64,000 nucleotides of DNA from Atopobiaceae bacterium (lineage in GTDB: Bacteria > Actinomycetota > Coriobacteriia > Coriobacteriales > Atopobiaceae). The position numbers and the translations under genes are program-made. Shown here piece after piece: positions 53,820-62,744 of the stretch. The notes under the pieces were generated by a model that made no database searches, was not told the origin of the DNA, and saw nothing but the letters and a program-made list of their open reading frames with translations. The stretch spans positions 88,475 through 152,474 of the forward strand of contig JAUNEG010000001.1 of NCBI GenBank assembly GCA_030525685.1. Reading direction: 5' to 3'. How positions within the stretch are numbered: position 1 is the stretch's first letter; each line of letters opens with the position of its first letter.

Positions 53820-54665
53820 ATGAACACCAAGGGAATCGATGCCAAGCGCGTCCTCACGCGCGTCTTCATGTACTTTGTGATCGTCTTCGTGATCGTCATC
53901 TCGGCCTACCCGATCATCTGGGTCATCATGTCGGCCTTCAAGACCAACGGAGAGATTCTGGGCTCGCCGCTCGCGCTGCCCTCGAGCGTCTCGTTCGACG
54001 TGTTCGTCGAGCTCTTCCAGAACTACAACTTCCCGCAGTACTTCCTGAACTCGCTTCTCGCCGCCGGCGTCTCCACCGCCGTCTCGCTCCTGATCTACGC
54101 GATGAGCGCCTACGTTCTGGCTAAGTTCCGCTTTCCGGGGAGAAACCTCATCTTCGTGCTCTTCACCATCACGCTTCTCGTGCCCGCCCACTCCAAGACG
54201 CAGCCGATCTTTAGCCTGATCATGAACCTCGGGCTCTATGACAGCATCTGGGGCGTGACGCTCGTGTACGTGTCGGTGGGCATGGCGATGTCCATCTTCA
54301 TCCTGCGCTCCGGCTTCATGGCCATTCCCAAGAGCCTCGACGAGGCTGCCACGATCGACGGCGCCGGATTCTTTCGCACGTTCTGGACCATCAACGTTCC
54401 GCTCGCCAAGAGCGCGCTCACCACGGCGGGCATCCTGATGTTCCTCGGCAACTGGAACGAGTACTACTTCGCGTCGCTGCTCACTGTCTCCGACTCGCAG
54501 CGCACGCTGCCCATCGCGCTTGCGTTCTTCACGAGCGAGTTCAGCTACAACTACACGCAGCTCTTCGCCGCCCTGGCCATCGTCATCCTCCCCGGCGTGA
54601 TTCTCTATGCGCTGGCGCAGGAGAAGGTCCAGGCGAGCGTCGCCGCAACAGGCATCAAGGGCTGA
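53820..54665 (+). CDS. Sugar ABC transporter permease
   Basis: A 281-residue MalG-type partner permease with six helices and EAA loop DEAATIDGAGFFRTFWTINVP. TAGGGGGC lies before ATG 53820, 8 bases after the preceding stop. Confidence 0.9.
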   Translation: MNTKGIDAKRVLTRVFMYFVIVFVIVISAYPIIWVIMSAFKTNGEILGSPLALPSSVSFDVFVELFQNYNFPQYFLNSLLAAGVSTAVSLLIYAMSAYVLAKFRFPGRNLIFVLFTITLLVPAHSKTQPIFSLIMNLGLYDSIWGVTLVYVSVGMAMSIFILRSGFMAIPKSLDEAATIDGAGFFRTFWTINVPLAKSALTTAGILMFLGNWNEYYFASLLTVSDSQRTLPIALAFFTSEFSYNYTQLFAALAIVILPGVILYALAQEKVQASVAATGIKG

Positions 54666-54744
54666 CGCCTACTGGCGCGCCGGCCCGCCCAAAGCCGAGC
54701 CGGCGCGCCGCGACCGAACGACTCCGGACACAAAAGGAGCCCCT

Positions 54745-57081
54745 ATGAGCACCCCCGAGCACCGCGACGACTGGGTATGGGAGCGCACCTCCTTCGATGC
54801 CCGTCATACCGCCAAGACCGAGTCCGTACTCGCGCAGGGCAACGGCTATATCAACGTGCGCAACGCCGAGGACGAGAGCTATGTTGGCCAGACGCGCGGG
54901 ACCTTCGTCACCCTCACCTTCAACAAGGCGATGCCCGACGAGGTGACCGAGCTGCCCAACCTGCCCGACATGACGGCGATCGACCTCTCCGTCAACGGTG
55001 AGCGCTTCTCGCTCGACCGTGGGTCGCACAGCGACTACCTGCTGCGCTTTGACGTTCGCACCGGCGAGGTGGAGAGACGCGTGGTGTGGACCTCGCCCGC
55101 CGGAGACACTGTTGCCGTGCGCTCGCGTCGCTTCGTCTCGCTCGCCAACAAGCACCTAGTTGTGGCCTCGCTCGAAGTCGAGGCGCTCTCGGGGCCCGTC
55201 TCGCTCGTCGTGGAGAGCGGCATCGACGCGCGCGTCTCCAACAGCGGCTCCCAGCACTGCTTTGACGGCGAGAAGCGCCTGATCGACGGCCGTATCCTGC
55301 GGCTCTCCACGCGCACCTGCCAGTCGCGCATCCCCGTTGCGGTCCACTGCGCCCACGCCTTCTCCCAAGATCCCACCTCGGCCATCCCCGTCATGGAGCG
55401 GCGTCGCGTCGTCATGCGCTACCGTCTCGAGGCCTTGCCCGGCGAGCCCGTCGTCATCGAGAAGGCGTCCTGCTACCACACGGGCCGCGACCTTCCCTTT
55501 GCCACGGCCGACAACCCGGGCGGCACAACGGAGAGCGCGCCTGTGCTCGCTGCGGGGGACTCCTGCATCGCGAGCCTCGAGGGCGCGAGCTACGAGGGCA
55601 CACTCGCTGCCTCGCGCGCGCTCTGGGATCGCTACTGGGAGCGCGCCGACGTCTGGATCGCGAGCGACGACCCCTTCGACCAGCTGGGCATGCGACTTGC
55701 GCTCTATCACCTCAACATCATGGTGGAGCGCGGTGACTCCCGTGCCGGCATTGGCGCCAAGGGCATGACGGGGGAGGGCTACAAGGGCCACTCCTTCTGG
55801 GACACAGAGATTTTCCTGCTTCCGCACTATGCCCTCACCGACCCCGCTGCCGCGTGCGCTCTGCTCGAGTATCGCTGCCTCTCCCTTCCCGGCGCGTTCG
55901 CCAAGGCGCGCGAGAACGGCTACGAGGGCGCGATGTTCCCATGGGAGAGCGCCTGGCTCGACGACGGCGAGACCACGCCGCTCTACGGCGGCGCTGACAT
56001 CGTGACCGGAGAGAGCGTCCCGATTCTGACCGGCATGCTCGAGCACCACATCACGGCTGATGTCGCCTGGGGCACCTGGCTCTACTACCTGGTCACAGGC
56101 GACGACGACTTCATGGAGCGGTGCGGCTGCACGCTGCTTCTGGAGACGGCCCGCTTCTGGGCGAGCCGCCTGGAGTGGAAGGGCTCGCTCGGTCGCTACG
56201 AGATCTGCAACGTCATTGGACCCGACGAGTACAAGGAGCACGTCGACAACAACGCCTTCACCAACTACATGGCCGCGTTCACGCTCGAGTGCGCCGCCGA
56301 GGTGATCGACGGGATGGCCGAGCGCTGGCCTCGCGCGTACGCGCAGCTCTCTGAGCGCTACAACCTGCACGAGCTCGCCGCCCGCTTCCGCGAGCGTCAG
56401 AGCGCCCTCTACCTGCCTGTCCCCGGAGACGACGGCCTCGTGCCCCAGAACGACCAGTATCTTTCGCTCAGGCGCGTGGACCTCTCCAAGTATCGAGACG
56501 AGGCGGGGGTCTCGAGCATCTACGAGGACTACGGCCAGGACGAGATGAACGACATCATGGTCTCCAAGCAGGCCGACCTCGTGATGCTCCTGCGCGTCAT
56601 GCCAAAGCTCTTCGATTCCGAGACGCGCGAGAGGAACTTCGTCTTCTACGAGGGACGCTGCCTGCACGACTCGTCGCTCAGCGACGCGCAGCACGGCATT
56701 CTCGCCGCTTGGATGGGAAAGGACGAGCTGGCCCTCGACCTCTACCGTCACGCTGTGCGCATCGACTTTGGCGACAACCCCACGTCCTCCGACGCGGGCA
56801 TCCACAGCGCCAACATGGGCAACGTCTGGCAGTGCGCGGTCTGCGGCTTCGCGGGCCTTCACTGGGACGACGGGGAGCTCTCGCTCGAGAACCACCTGCC
56901 CGCCACCTGGAACGAGCTCTCCTTCGAGCTCTCTTGGCGCGGCGCCCGTTTGCGCGTCACGCTCACGCACGCGGGCTTCGAGGTGGTCCACCTCTCCGGA
57001 GCGCCCGTCACACTCACGATCGACGGGGTGCGCACGAGCGTAGCCCCCGGCGCTCGCGTGGGCGGGGGTGAGCGCGCATGA
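54745..57081 (+). CDS. GH65 family disaccharide phosphorylase
   Basis: A 778-residue cytoplasmic enzyme that splits an alpha-glucosyl disaccharide with phosphate to give beta-glucose-1-phosphate. The N-terminal beta-sandwich (to ~270), a linker, the (alpha/alpha)6 barrel and a small C-terminal beta domain are in order. Substrate motifs are GEGYKGHSFWDTEIF and KQADLVML; the general acid is E495 in IGPDEYKEHVDNN. Maltose, kojibiose, nigerose and trehalose phosphorylases share these, so the sugar cannot be fixed. AAAAGGAG precedes ATG 54745. The fused beta-phosphoglucomutase directly downstream confirms beta-glucose-1-phosphate as product. Confidence 0.92.
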   Translation: MSTPEHRDDWVWERTSFDARHTAKTESVLAQGNGYINVRNAEDESYVGQTRGTFVTLTFNKAMPDEVTELPNLPDMTAIDLSVNGERFSLDRGSHSDYLLRFDVRTGEVERRVVWTSPAGDTVAVRSRRFVSLANKHLVVASLEVEALSGPVSLVVESGIDARVSNSGSQHCFDGEKRLIDGRILRLSTRTCQSRIPVAVHCAHAFSQDPTSAIPVMERRRVVMRYRLEALPGEPVVIEKASCYHTGRDLPFATADNPGGTTESAPVLAAGDSCIASLEGASYEGTLAASRALWDRYWERADVWIASDDPFDQLGMRLALYHLNIMVERGDSRAGIGAKGMTGEGYKGHSFWDTEIFLLPHYALTDPAAACALLEYRCLSLPGAFAKARENGYEGAMFPWESAWLDDGETTPLYGGADIVTGESVPILTGMLEHHITADVAWGTWLYYLVTGDDDFMERCGCTLLLETARFWASRLEWKGSLGRYEICNVIGPDEYKEHVDNNAFTNYMAAFTLECAAEVIDGMAERWPRAYAQLSERYNLHELAARFRERQSALYLPVPGDDGLVPQNDQYLSLRRVDLSKYRDEAGVSSIYEDYGQDEMNDIMVSKQADLVMLLRVMPKLFDSETRERNFVFYEGRCLHDSSLSDAQHGILAAWMGKDELALDLYRHAVRIDFGDNPTSSDAGIHSANMGNVWQCAVCGFAGLHWDDGELSLENHLPATWNELSFELSWRGARLRVTLTHAGFEVVHLSGAPVTLTIDGVRTSVAPGARVGGGERA

Positions 57082-59441
57082 GGCAGCTTGCCCCCAAGGG
57101 GATCATCTTCGACCTCGACGGCGTGCTCTGCAGCACGGACCGCTTCCACTACGAGGCATGGCTCTCCTGCGCGCACGAGGTAGACGCCCCCTTTGACTGG
57201 CAGATCAACGACCGCCTGCGCGGCGTGAGCCGCATGGCGAGCCTGGAGATCATCCTCGAGGGCAGCCCGCACTCCTACACGCAGGAGCAAAAGGAGCGCC
57301 TCGCTGCCGAGAAGAACGAGCGCTACCGTGCGCTTCTCGCTCAGATGACGTCCGACGACATGGATCCTGCGGTCCGTCAGACCCTGAGTGAGCTGCGCGA
57401 CGCCGGCGTTCTTCTCGCCGTGGGCTCCTCCAGCAAGAACGCGCCCTACATCTTGGAGCGTCTCGAGGCGACCGATCTCTTTGACGTCGTCGTCGACGGC
57501 TCGATGATCGAGCGTTCCAAGCCCGACCCCGAGGTGTTCCTGCTCGCCGCCGAGCTTCTCGGCCTTGCTCCTGAGGAGTGCCTCGTGGTGGAGGACGCCG
57601 ACGCGGGCGTTGCTGCAGCGCTTGCCGCGCATATGGCCTGCGTGGGCGTGGGACGCGGCGCCTGGCCGGCCGACTGTGCCCCGCACGCGCGCGTGGAGAG
57701 CGTCTCGGAGCTTCCTGCCCTGCTCGCGCGCGTGCCCCGCAAGCCGGCGGAGGTGCCGGGCGGGCGCGCCTGGTGGAAGGAGGCCGTGGTCTACCAGATC
57801 TACCCGAGGAGCTTCTATGACGCCAACGGCGACGGCGTGGGTGACCTGAGCGGCATCATCGAGCGGCTCGACTATCTGAGCGCACTCGGCGTGGACGTTG
57901 TCTGGCTCAACCCGATCTATCGCTCGCCCGGCGTGGACAACGGCTACGACATCAGCGACTATCGCGCCATTCTTGAGGACTTCGGTACCATGGCCGACTT
58001 CGACGAGCTCTTGGCCGCCCTTCACGGACGCGGCATGCGCCTGGTCATGGACCTCGTGGTCAACCACACCTCGAACCAGCACCCCTGGTTCGTCGAGAGC
58101 GAGCGCGACGCGCGGGGTCCCTACGGTGACTTCTACATCTGGCGCGAGGCCGCACCCGACGGCGGAGCCCCCAACAACTGGGGTGGCTGCTTCGGCGGCT
58201 CCGCATGGACCTACTCGCAGGAGCGCGGCCAGTACTACCTGCACCTGTTCACGCCCGAGCAGCCGGACCTCAACTGGGAGAACCCGCGCGTGCGCGACGA
58301 GGTCTTCGACATGATGGAGTTCTGGTTCCGGCGTGGCATCGACGGCTTCCGCATGGACGTCATCAGCCTGATCTCCAAGGCCGGCTACGAGGACGGCCCC
58401 GTTCGCGAGGACGGTCTCTGGGGTGACTACATGCCGCAGTGCGCCAACGGGCCGCGCATCCACGAGTACCTGCGCGAGATGAACGAACGCGTCCTCTCGC
58501 GTCACGACGTCATGACGGTGGGGGAGAACGCCGGCGTCACGCCCGAGCTCGCCTGCCTCTACGCCGGCTTTGACCGGGGCGAGCTGGACATGGTCTTCCA
58601 GTTCGAGCTCATGGACGTGGACGGCGGCGAGTCGCGCAAGTGGACGGCGGACTGGAACTGGTCGCTCGCGGACGCCAAGCGCGTCATGACCACCTGGCAG
58701 GAGACGCTCGAGGGCCGCGCATGGAACGCGCTGTTCTGGGGCAACCACGACCAGCCGCGCGCAGTCTCGCGCTTCGGCGACGACTCCACGCCCGAGCGGC
58801 GCGTGCGCTCGGCCAAGATGCTCGCCACCTGCCTTTATCTCATGCAGGGCACGCCCTACGTCTATCAGGGCGACGAGCTGGGCATGACCAACACGCACTT
58901 CTCGTCCATCGAAGAGGTCGACGACGTCCAATCCCGCAACGCGTACGCCGAGCTGGTGGGACAGCTGGGCGTGGACCCCGACGAGATGATGCGCATCGTC
59001 AACCACCGCAGTCGCGAGCACGCGCGCACCCCCATGCCTTGGAGCGGCGAGAAGAACGGCGGCTTCACGGCTGGGACGCCCTGGAGGGCTCTCAACCCCA
59101 ACTACGACGAGATCAACGTGGAGGCGGAGCTCGCCGATCAGGACTCGCCGCTGCACTACCACCGCAGGCTCATGGCGGTGCGCCGTGCCCACGACGTGCT
59201 CGTTTACGGGCGCTACGCCCTAATCGAGGACACCGACGAGCGCATCTGGGCCTACGAGCGCGAGCTGGAGGGCGTCCGCGCGCTTGTGGCCTGCAACTTC
59301 TCAGGCGATGACGCTCCCTTCTCGCCCGGCGAGGACTGGGGCCGTGCTCGCAGGCTGATTTCAAACTACGGGGACAACGCGCCCGAAGGCGCTCTTAGGG
59401 GCTACGAGGCTCTCGTGCTCCTGCTGGAAGATGACTGCTAA
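57078..59441 (+). CDS. Fusion of beta-phosphoglucomutase and GH13 alpha-glucosidase
   Basis: A 787-residue two-enzyme protein. Residues 1-~220 are a HAD-type beta-phosphoglucomutase: IIFDLDGVLCSTDRFHYEAW (D12 and D14 the catalytic aspartates), GSSSKNAPYILERL, KPDPEVFLLAAELL, VVEDADAGVAAA. From ~233 on, WWKEAVVYQIYPRSFYDANG opens a GH13 glucosidase of the oligo-1,6-glucosidase/alpha-glucosidase type, with D427 (GFRMDV), E483 (TVGENAG) and D558 (NHDQPR) as the triad. No stop or frameshift lies between. It overlaps the GH65 gene by four bases. The chain could both hydrolyse oligosaccharides and feed beta-glucose-1-phosphate into glycolysis. Confidence 0.93.
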   Translation: MRQLAPKGIIFDLDGVLCSTDRFHYEAWLSCAHEVDAPFDWQINDRLRGVSRMASLEIILEGSPHSYTQEQKERLAAEKNERYRALLAQMTSDDMDPAVRQTLSELRDAGVLLAVGSSSKNAPYILERLEATDLFDVVVDGSMIERSKPDPEVFLLAAELLGLAPEECLVVEDADAGVAAALAAHMACVGVGRGAWPADCAPHARVESVSELPALLARVPRKPAEVPGGRAWWKEAVVYQIYPRSFYDANGDGVGDLSGIIERLDYLSALGVDVVWLNPIYRSPGVDNGYDISDYRAILEDFGTMADFDELLAALHGRGMRLVMDLVVNHTSNQHPWFVESERDARGPYGDFYIWREAAPDGGAPNNWGGCFGGSAWTYSQERGQYYLHLFTPEQPDLNWENPRVRDEVFDMMEFWFRRGIDGFRMDVISLISKAGYEDGPVREDGLWGDYMPQCANGPRIHEYLREMNERVLSRHDVMTVGENAGVTPELACLYAGFDRGELDMVFQFELMDVDGGESRKWTADWNWSLADAKRVMTTWQETLEGRAWNALFWGNHDQPRAVSRFGDDSTPERRVRSAKMLATCLYLMQGTPYVYQGDELGMTNTHFSSIEEVDDVQSRNAYAELVGQLGVDPDEMMRIVNHRSREHARTPMPWSGEKNGGFTAGTPWRALNPNYDEINVEAELADQDSPLHYHRRLMAVRRAHDVLVYGRYALIEDTDERIWAYERELEGVRALVACNFSGDDAPFSPGEDWGRARRLISNYGDNAPEGALRGYEALVLLLEDDC

Positions 59442-59454
59442 GAAGGGGGAGATC

Positions 59455-60564
59455 ATGGCCAGCATCTCTCTGCGTAACATCGAGAAGACCTACGACAACA
59501 AGGTGACGGTCATCAAGGACCTCAACCTGGAGATTGCCGACAAGGAGTTCATCGTGCTCGTCGGCCCGTCGGGCTGCGGCAAGTCCACGACCCTGCGCAT
59601 GATCGCGGGCCTGGAGAGCATCACCGCAGGCGATCTCTTCATTGGCGACAAGCGCATGAACGACGCGGCGCCCAAGGACCGCGACATCGCCATGGTGTTC
59701 CAGAACTACGCCCTCTATCCCCACATGACGGCCTACCGCAACATGGCCTATGCCCTTGAGCTGCGTCGCGTTCCCAAGGCGGAGATTCGCGCCAAGGTGG
59801 AGGAGGTCGCCAAGGTCCTCGAGCTCACCAAGTTCCTCGACCGCAAGCCTAAGGAGCTCTCCGGCGGCCAGCGCCAGCGCGTCGCCCTTGGCCGCGCCAT
59901 GGTGCGCGACCCCGCGGTCTTCCTGCTGGACGAGCCGCTCTCCAACCTGGACGCCAAGCTGCGCACCGAGATGCGCGCGCAGATCTCGGCGCTGCACAGG
60001 CGCCTGGAGACGACCTTCGTCTACGTCACGCACGACCAGACCGAGGCCATGACGATGGGCGACCGCATCGTGGTCATGCGCGACGGCGTCATCCACCAGG
60101 TCGACAACCCGCAGAACCTCTTCGACCGCCCGGACAACATCTTCGTTGCCGGCTTCATCGGCTCGCCGCAGATGAACTTCATCGACGCGACCGTGGAGCG
60201 CGGCGAGGGCGGCTACGAGCTCGTGGGCGTGCTCGGACGACTCCCGATCGCCAACGAGCGACTCGCCGACTACGTGGGCAAGCAGGTCGTCGTGGGCGTG
60301 CGCCCGGAGGACATCATGGAGGCGTCCGAGTGCCCCGACGCGCCCGCGGCTGCGGTCACCGAGGCCTCCGTCGACCTCTCCGAGCTCATGGGCAGCGAGG
60401 TATACGTCTACTTCACTGCCGACGAGCGCAGGCTCATCGCTCGCATCTCCTCTCGTCTGGACATCCGCGCCGGTGACACCGTGCGCCTGGTTCCTGACCT
60501 CTCTGCGCTGCACGTCTTTGACAAGGAGACCGAGCGCGCCATCTGCCACGGCCTCGACGCGTAG
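59455..60564 (+). CDS. Sugar ABC transporter ATPase, MsmK/UgpC type
   Basis: A 369-residue ATPase with Walker [17 protein letters not shown], signature [15 protein letters not shown], Walker [16 protein letters not shown] and [14 protein letters not shown], plus the C-terminal regulatory domain. It is a paralogue of the ATPase at 16287 but lacks that protein's basic insert. GGGGGAG precedes ATG 59455. It closes the second sugar operon. Confidence 0.93.
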   Translation: MASISLRNIEKTYDNKVTVIKDLNLEIADKEFIVLVGPSGCGKSTTLRMIAGLESITAGDLFIGDKRMNDAAPKDRDIAMVFQNYALYPHMTAYRNMAYALELRRVPKAEIRAKVEEVAKVLELTKFLDRKPKELSGGQRQRVALGRAMVRDPAVFLLDEPLSNLDAKLRTEMRAQISALHRRLETTFVYVTHDQTEAMTMGDRIVVMRDGVIHQVDNPQNLFDRPDNIFVAGFIGSPQMNFIDATVERGEGGYELVGVLGRLPIANERLADYVGKQVVVGVRPEDIMEASECPDAPAAAVTEASVDLSELMGSEVYVYFTADERRLIARISSRLDIRAGDTVRLVPDLSALHVFDKETERAICHGLDA

Positions 60565-60591
60565 GCCATCAGCGGCACAAGGTCCCTTCCC

Positions 60592-60638
60592 GTCGTCGCG
60601 CGCCCGGGCTATGATGTCCGGGTGCGCGACGTCGTTTT
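60592..60638 (+). terminator. Hairpin after the second sugar operon; may include a promoter
   Basis: CGCGCGCCCGG pairs with CCGGGTGCGCG (one G-T pair), followed by GTCGTTTTG. TATGAT lies in the loop with TTCCCG 17 bases upstream, so the same stretch could be the promoter for the small gene at 60680. Confidence 0.55.
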
Positions 60639-60679
60639 GAACGTGCGGAGCAGGGGCCGATAAGAACGGGAGGGCCCGC

Positions 60680-60886
60680 ATGAACAACATGCCCAACTGG
60701 GCCGCATGGGGGAGCCTCGCCGAGGAGCAGCTCGCGGGCGAGGCCGAGGCGCTGCTGCGTGAGAGCCGGCACGCGCCGGTGGACCGCCGCCGCGTGGAGG
60801 CGCTGCTCGACCTCTACGGGCAGAGCTATGAGACGCTGCCCAGCCACCTGCAGCGCATCGTGGGCGAGATCGAGGTCGAGGACTGA
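60680..60886 (+). CDS. Small hypothetical protein, 68 residues
   Basis: MNNMPNWAAWGSLAEEQLAG starts a short acidic, helical protein with no membrane segment and no family that I recognise. CGGGAGGG precedes ATG 60680. A broken relative lies at 49614, which supports it as a true gene family in this genome. It has its own possible promoter. Confidence 0.65.
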   Translation: MNNMPNWAAWGSLAEEQLAGEAEALLRESRHAPVDRRRVEALLDLYGQSYETLPSHLQRIVGEIEVED

Positions 60887-60929
60887 CCGTCTGCCCGCCA
60901 GCATGTGCCAACGCTTGCAACTCCCGGTA

Positions 60930-61345
60930 TCATAAGAATGTTGAATTATTGTCCGGTGCCCTCGCTACGATGCCTGTCTTCCGACATTCAAATGCGGCAT
61001 GGTGCCAGGCCGACCCCCTGAGCTGCTCCGGGGCGAACGTATGCGACGCGATGCGGCCGGCGTCCGGCTTCGCGAGGCAGAGGCTGCCCGGTGGCAGGCC
61101 GGTGATGCGCCCCGTCCCCTCCGGCGCCTCGAGCCGGGCTGTCCGCTCGAGCGGCGCGGCCGCGCAGCAGACCGGGAGGTGCCCCCTATCGCGTCGGGGC
61201 GCCTCGGGTGGGCCGGCTTCGCCGCGGGCGCCGACCTCGTCTCCCGGAAGGCCCCCTCGATGCGCCACGGCCCGTGGCAGGCGCGGCAGGCCTCCGGCGC
61301 CGGCATGCCCGTCTCGGATGCGACGGGCGTGCTGGACCCGGCGGG
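60930..61345 (-). pseudogene. Decayed IS4/IS1634-type transposase remnant
   Basis: On the minus strand, ASETGMPAPEACRACHGPWR, then IEGAFRETRSAPAAKPAHPR followed by RPDAI, matches the C-terminal core of IS1634-like transposases (GMP, then WRIEEAFRxxKS, RPDRIxAH). Near 61180 the match moves to another frame (HLPVCCAAAPLERTARL). Frameshifts and missing parts show it is inactive. GC is very high. Confidence 0.6.
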
Positions 61346-61431
61346 CCCGCGCGCCCGCCCGGTCCCCCCGCGGTCGAGCGTGGCGACCACCCTCGAGCCC
61401 CGTCGACCCCCTCGGCGTCGACGGCGCTGAT

Positions 61432-62159
61432 GTCGACGTGCTTGGCGCAGCCCCCGTGGGCCGCGCGCCCGGGGCGTCCGCGTCCCGGGGAGGCGCGTGA
61501 GGCGCGTCATGCGCGGGGAGGGGCTCGCGGCGGCGCGCCCGCGCAGGCGCCGCCACGGCCCCTACGCGGGCGGGGAGGGGCTCCGCGCGGCCCCGAGCCT
61601 GCCGCTCGCCGACGAGGCGCGCGGCCTGCGCGACCTCTCGGCGGGCCGACCCGGCGAGGTCCCCGTCGCCGACGTCACCGAGCTCGGGCTCCCGGACGGC
61701 GCGCGCAGGGTCCGCCCCTCGCCCCGCGTCGACCCCTGCGACGGCGACGTCGGGGCCCTCTCGGCCGGCGCGGGCCCCTCCAGGGCGCTCGTCGCGGAGA
61801 TGCTCGAGGGGGCCGTGGCCGCCACCGGCGGGGGCCTCACCCCGCACTCGGACCGGGGCTGGTGCCACCGCGCCCCCGACCGGGTCGCCGCCTGCGGGGC
61901 GGCGGCCGCCGCCAGGTCGATGTCGAGGAGGGGGCGCTCGCCGGGCAACGCCGCCGCCGGGGGCCTCTTCGGCAGGCTCAGGGTCGAGCTCCTCCACGGC
62001 CGCGACTGGTCGGGCGTCACGGCCGGGGAGCTCGTCGGCGAGCTGTCCGGCTACATCCGCCGGTACGGGGAGGGCGGGCTCAAGGCGTTCGGCGAGGGCG
62101 GCGGGACCGTGTACGATACCATCAGGGGCCGCAGGGAGCGGCTCGGGCTGGCCGCCTAG
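61432..62159 (+). pseudogene. Decayed IS3-family (IS150 group) transposase OrfB remnant
   Basis: The frame ending at 62159 reads MRRVMRGEGLAAARPRRRRH, then PVADVTELGLPDG, TPHSDRGW, SMSRRGRSPGNAAAGGLFGR, LHGRDWSGVTAGEL and YDTIRGRRERLGLAA. These follow the IS3 OrfB integrase core from the HTH tail to the C-terminus (first D in DVTEL, second D in SDRG). The catalytic glutamate region reads NAAAGGLFGRL where NAxxEGFFGRL is usual, so the last acidic residue is lost. OrfA and the N-terminal part of OrfB are missing. Inactive. Confidence 0.65.
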
Positions 62160-62217
62160 GCCCGTCCAAGAAAACGTCCGCATCCCCGGGGAGTGGCAGA
62201 TTCCCGAAAACGCGCTC

Positions 62218-62538
62218 ATGGACTACTATCCAGGCTTCCTTGCCAAAGAGCCGAGCTTTACCAAGGTAATGATTCACATTCTGCGCGCTCTGAGCCAGAA
62301 CAGACATGTTGACTCCTGCATTCTGGGCTGCACGGAGCCATTTTTCCAAGATGTCGTCAGCGCCTTGCTCGAAGCCGGGCTAATCTGCAGTTCTGAAACT
62401 CCTGCTGACGGAATAACCTCGATCGGATACCGTCTGACAGAGAAGGGTAGGTCTAGCGAGCTCATTAATACGAGAACGAAGCTTCAAAAGGCGTTCGAGC
62501 TGCTCTCTGCCCTGATGCCAGACATCAGGATCGACTAG
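62218..62538 (+). CDS. Low-GC ORF with a winged-helix-like pattern
   Basis: A 106-residue frame from ATG 62218 with much lower GC than its neighbours. FFQDVVSALLEAGLICSSET followed by SIGYRLTEKGRSSEL resembles a MarR-like winged helix, recognition helix to wing. There is no clear ribosome binding site, and the frame upstream stays open and sensible (IPGEWQIPENAL) up to the end of the IS3 remnant. The gene may have lost its 5' end to that insertion. Function unknown. Confidence 0.45.
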   Translation: MDYYPGFLAKEPSFTKVMIHILRALSQNRHVDSCILGCTEPFFQDVVSALLEAGLICSSETPADGITSIGYRLTEKGRSSELINTRTKLQKAFELLSALMPDIRID

Positions 62539-62744
62539 TGGGACTGTGTTCAACTCATATCTCTTGAGCCCTCTTGGCATCTAGCGTGTGGGCTTGGGCT
62601 CAATCGTGCTGCGAAAGCACCCCTCTCGACCTCTTCGGCGGATGCCCCTTGCCGAAGCGTCCGCGCCTCTGACGGACGGCGCGGCGCGCGCGGCATCCCT
62701 CGGCGCTACAATGCCCCCAACAGGCCGAGGACAGGAGGTGTCCC

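Noticed and set aside
60930..62219. A 429-residue minus-strand ORF across the transposase remnants
   Set aside because: Only its last ~80 residues resemble a transposase; the rest is antisense to the IS3 remnant and has no start signal.
61208..62269. A 353-residue plus-strand ORF over the IS3 remnant
   Set aside because: It is a third-frame reading of a very GC-rich decayed gene, made almost only of Arg, Gly, Ala and Pro.
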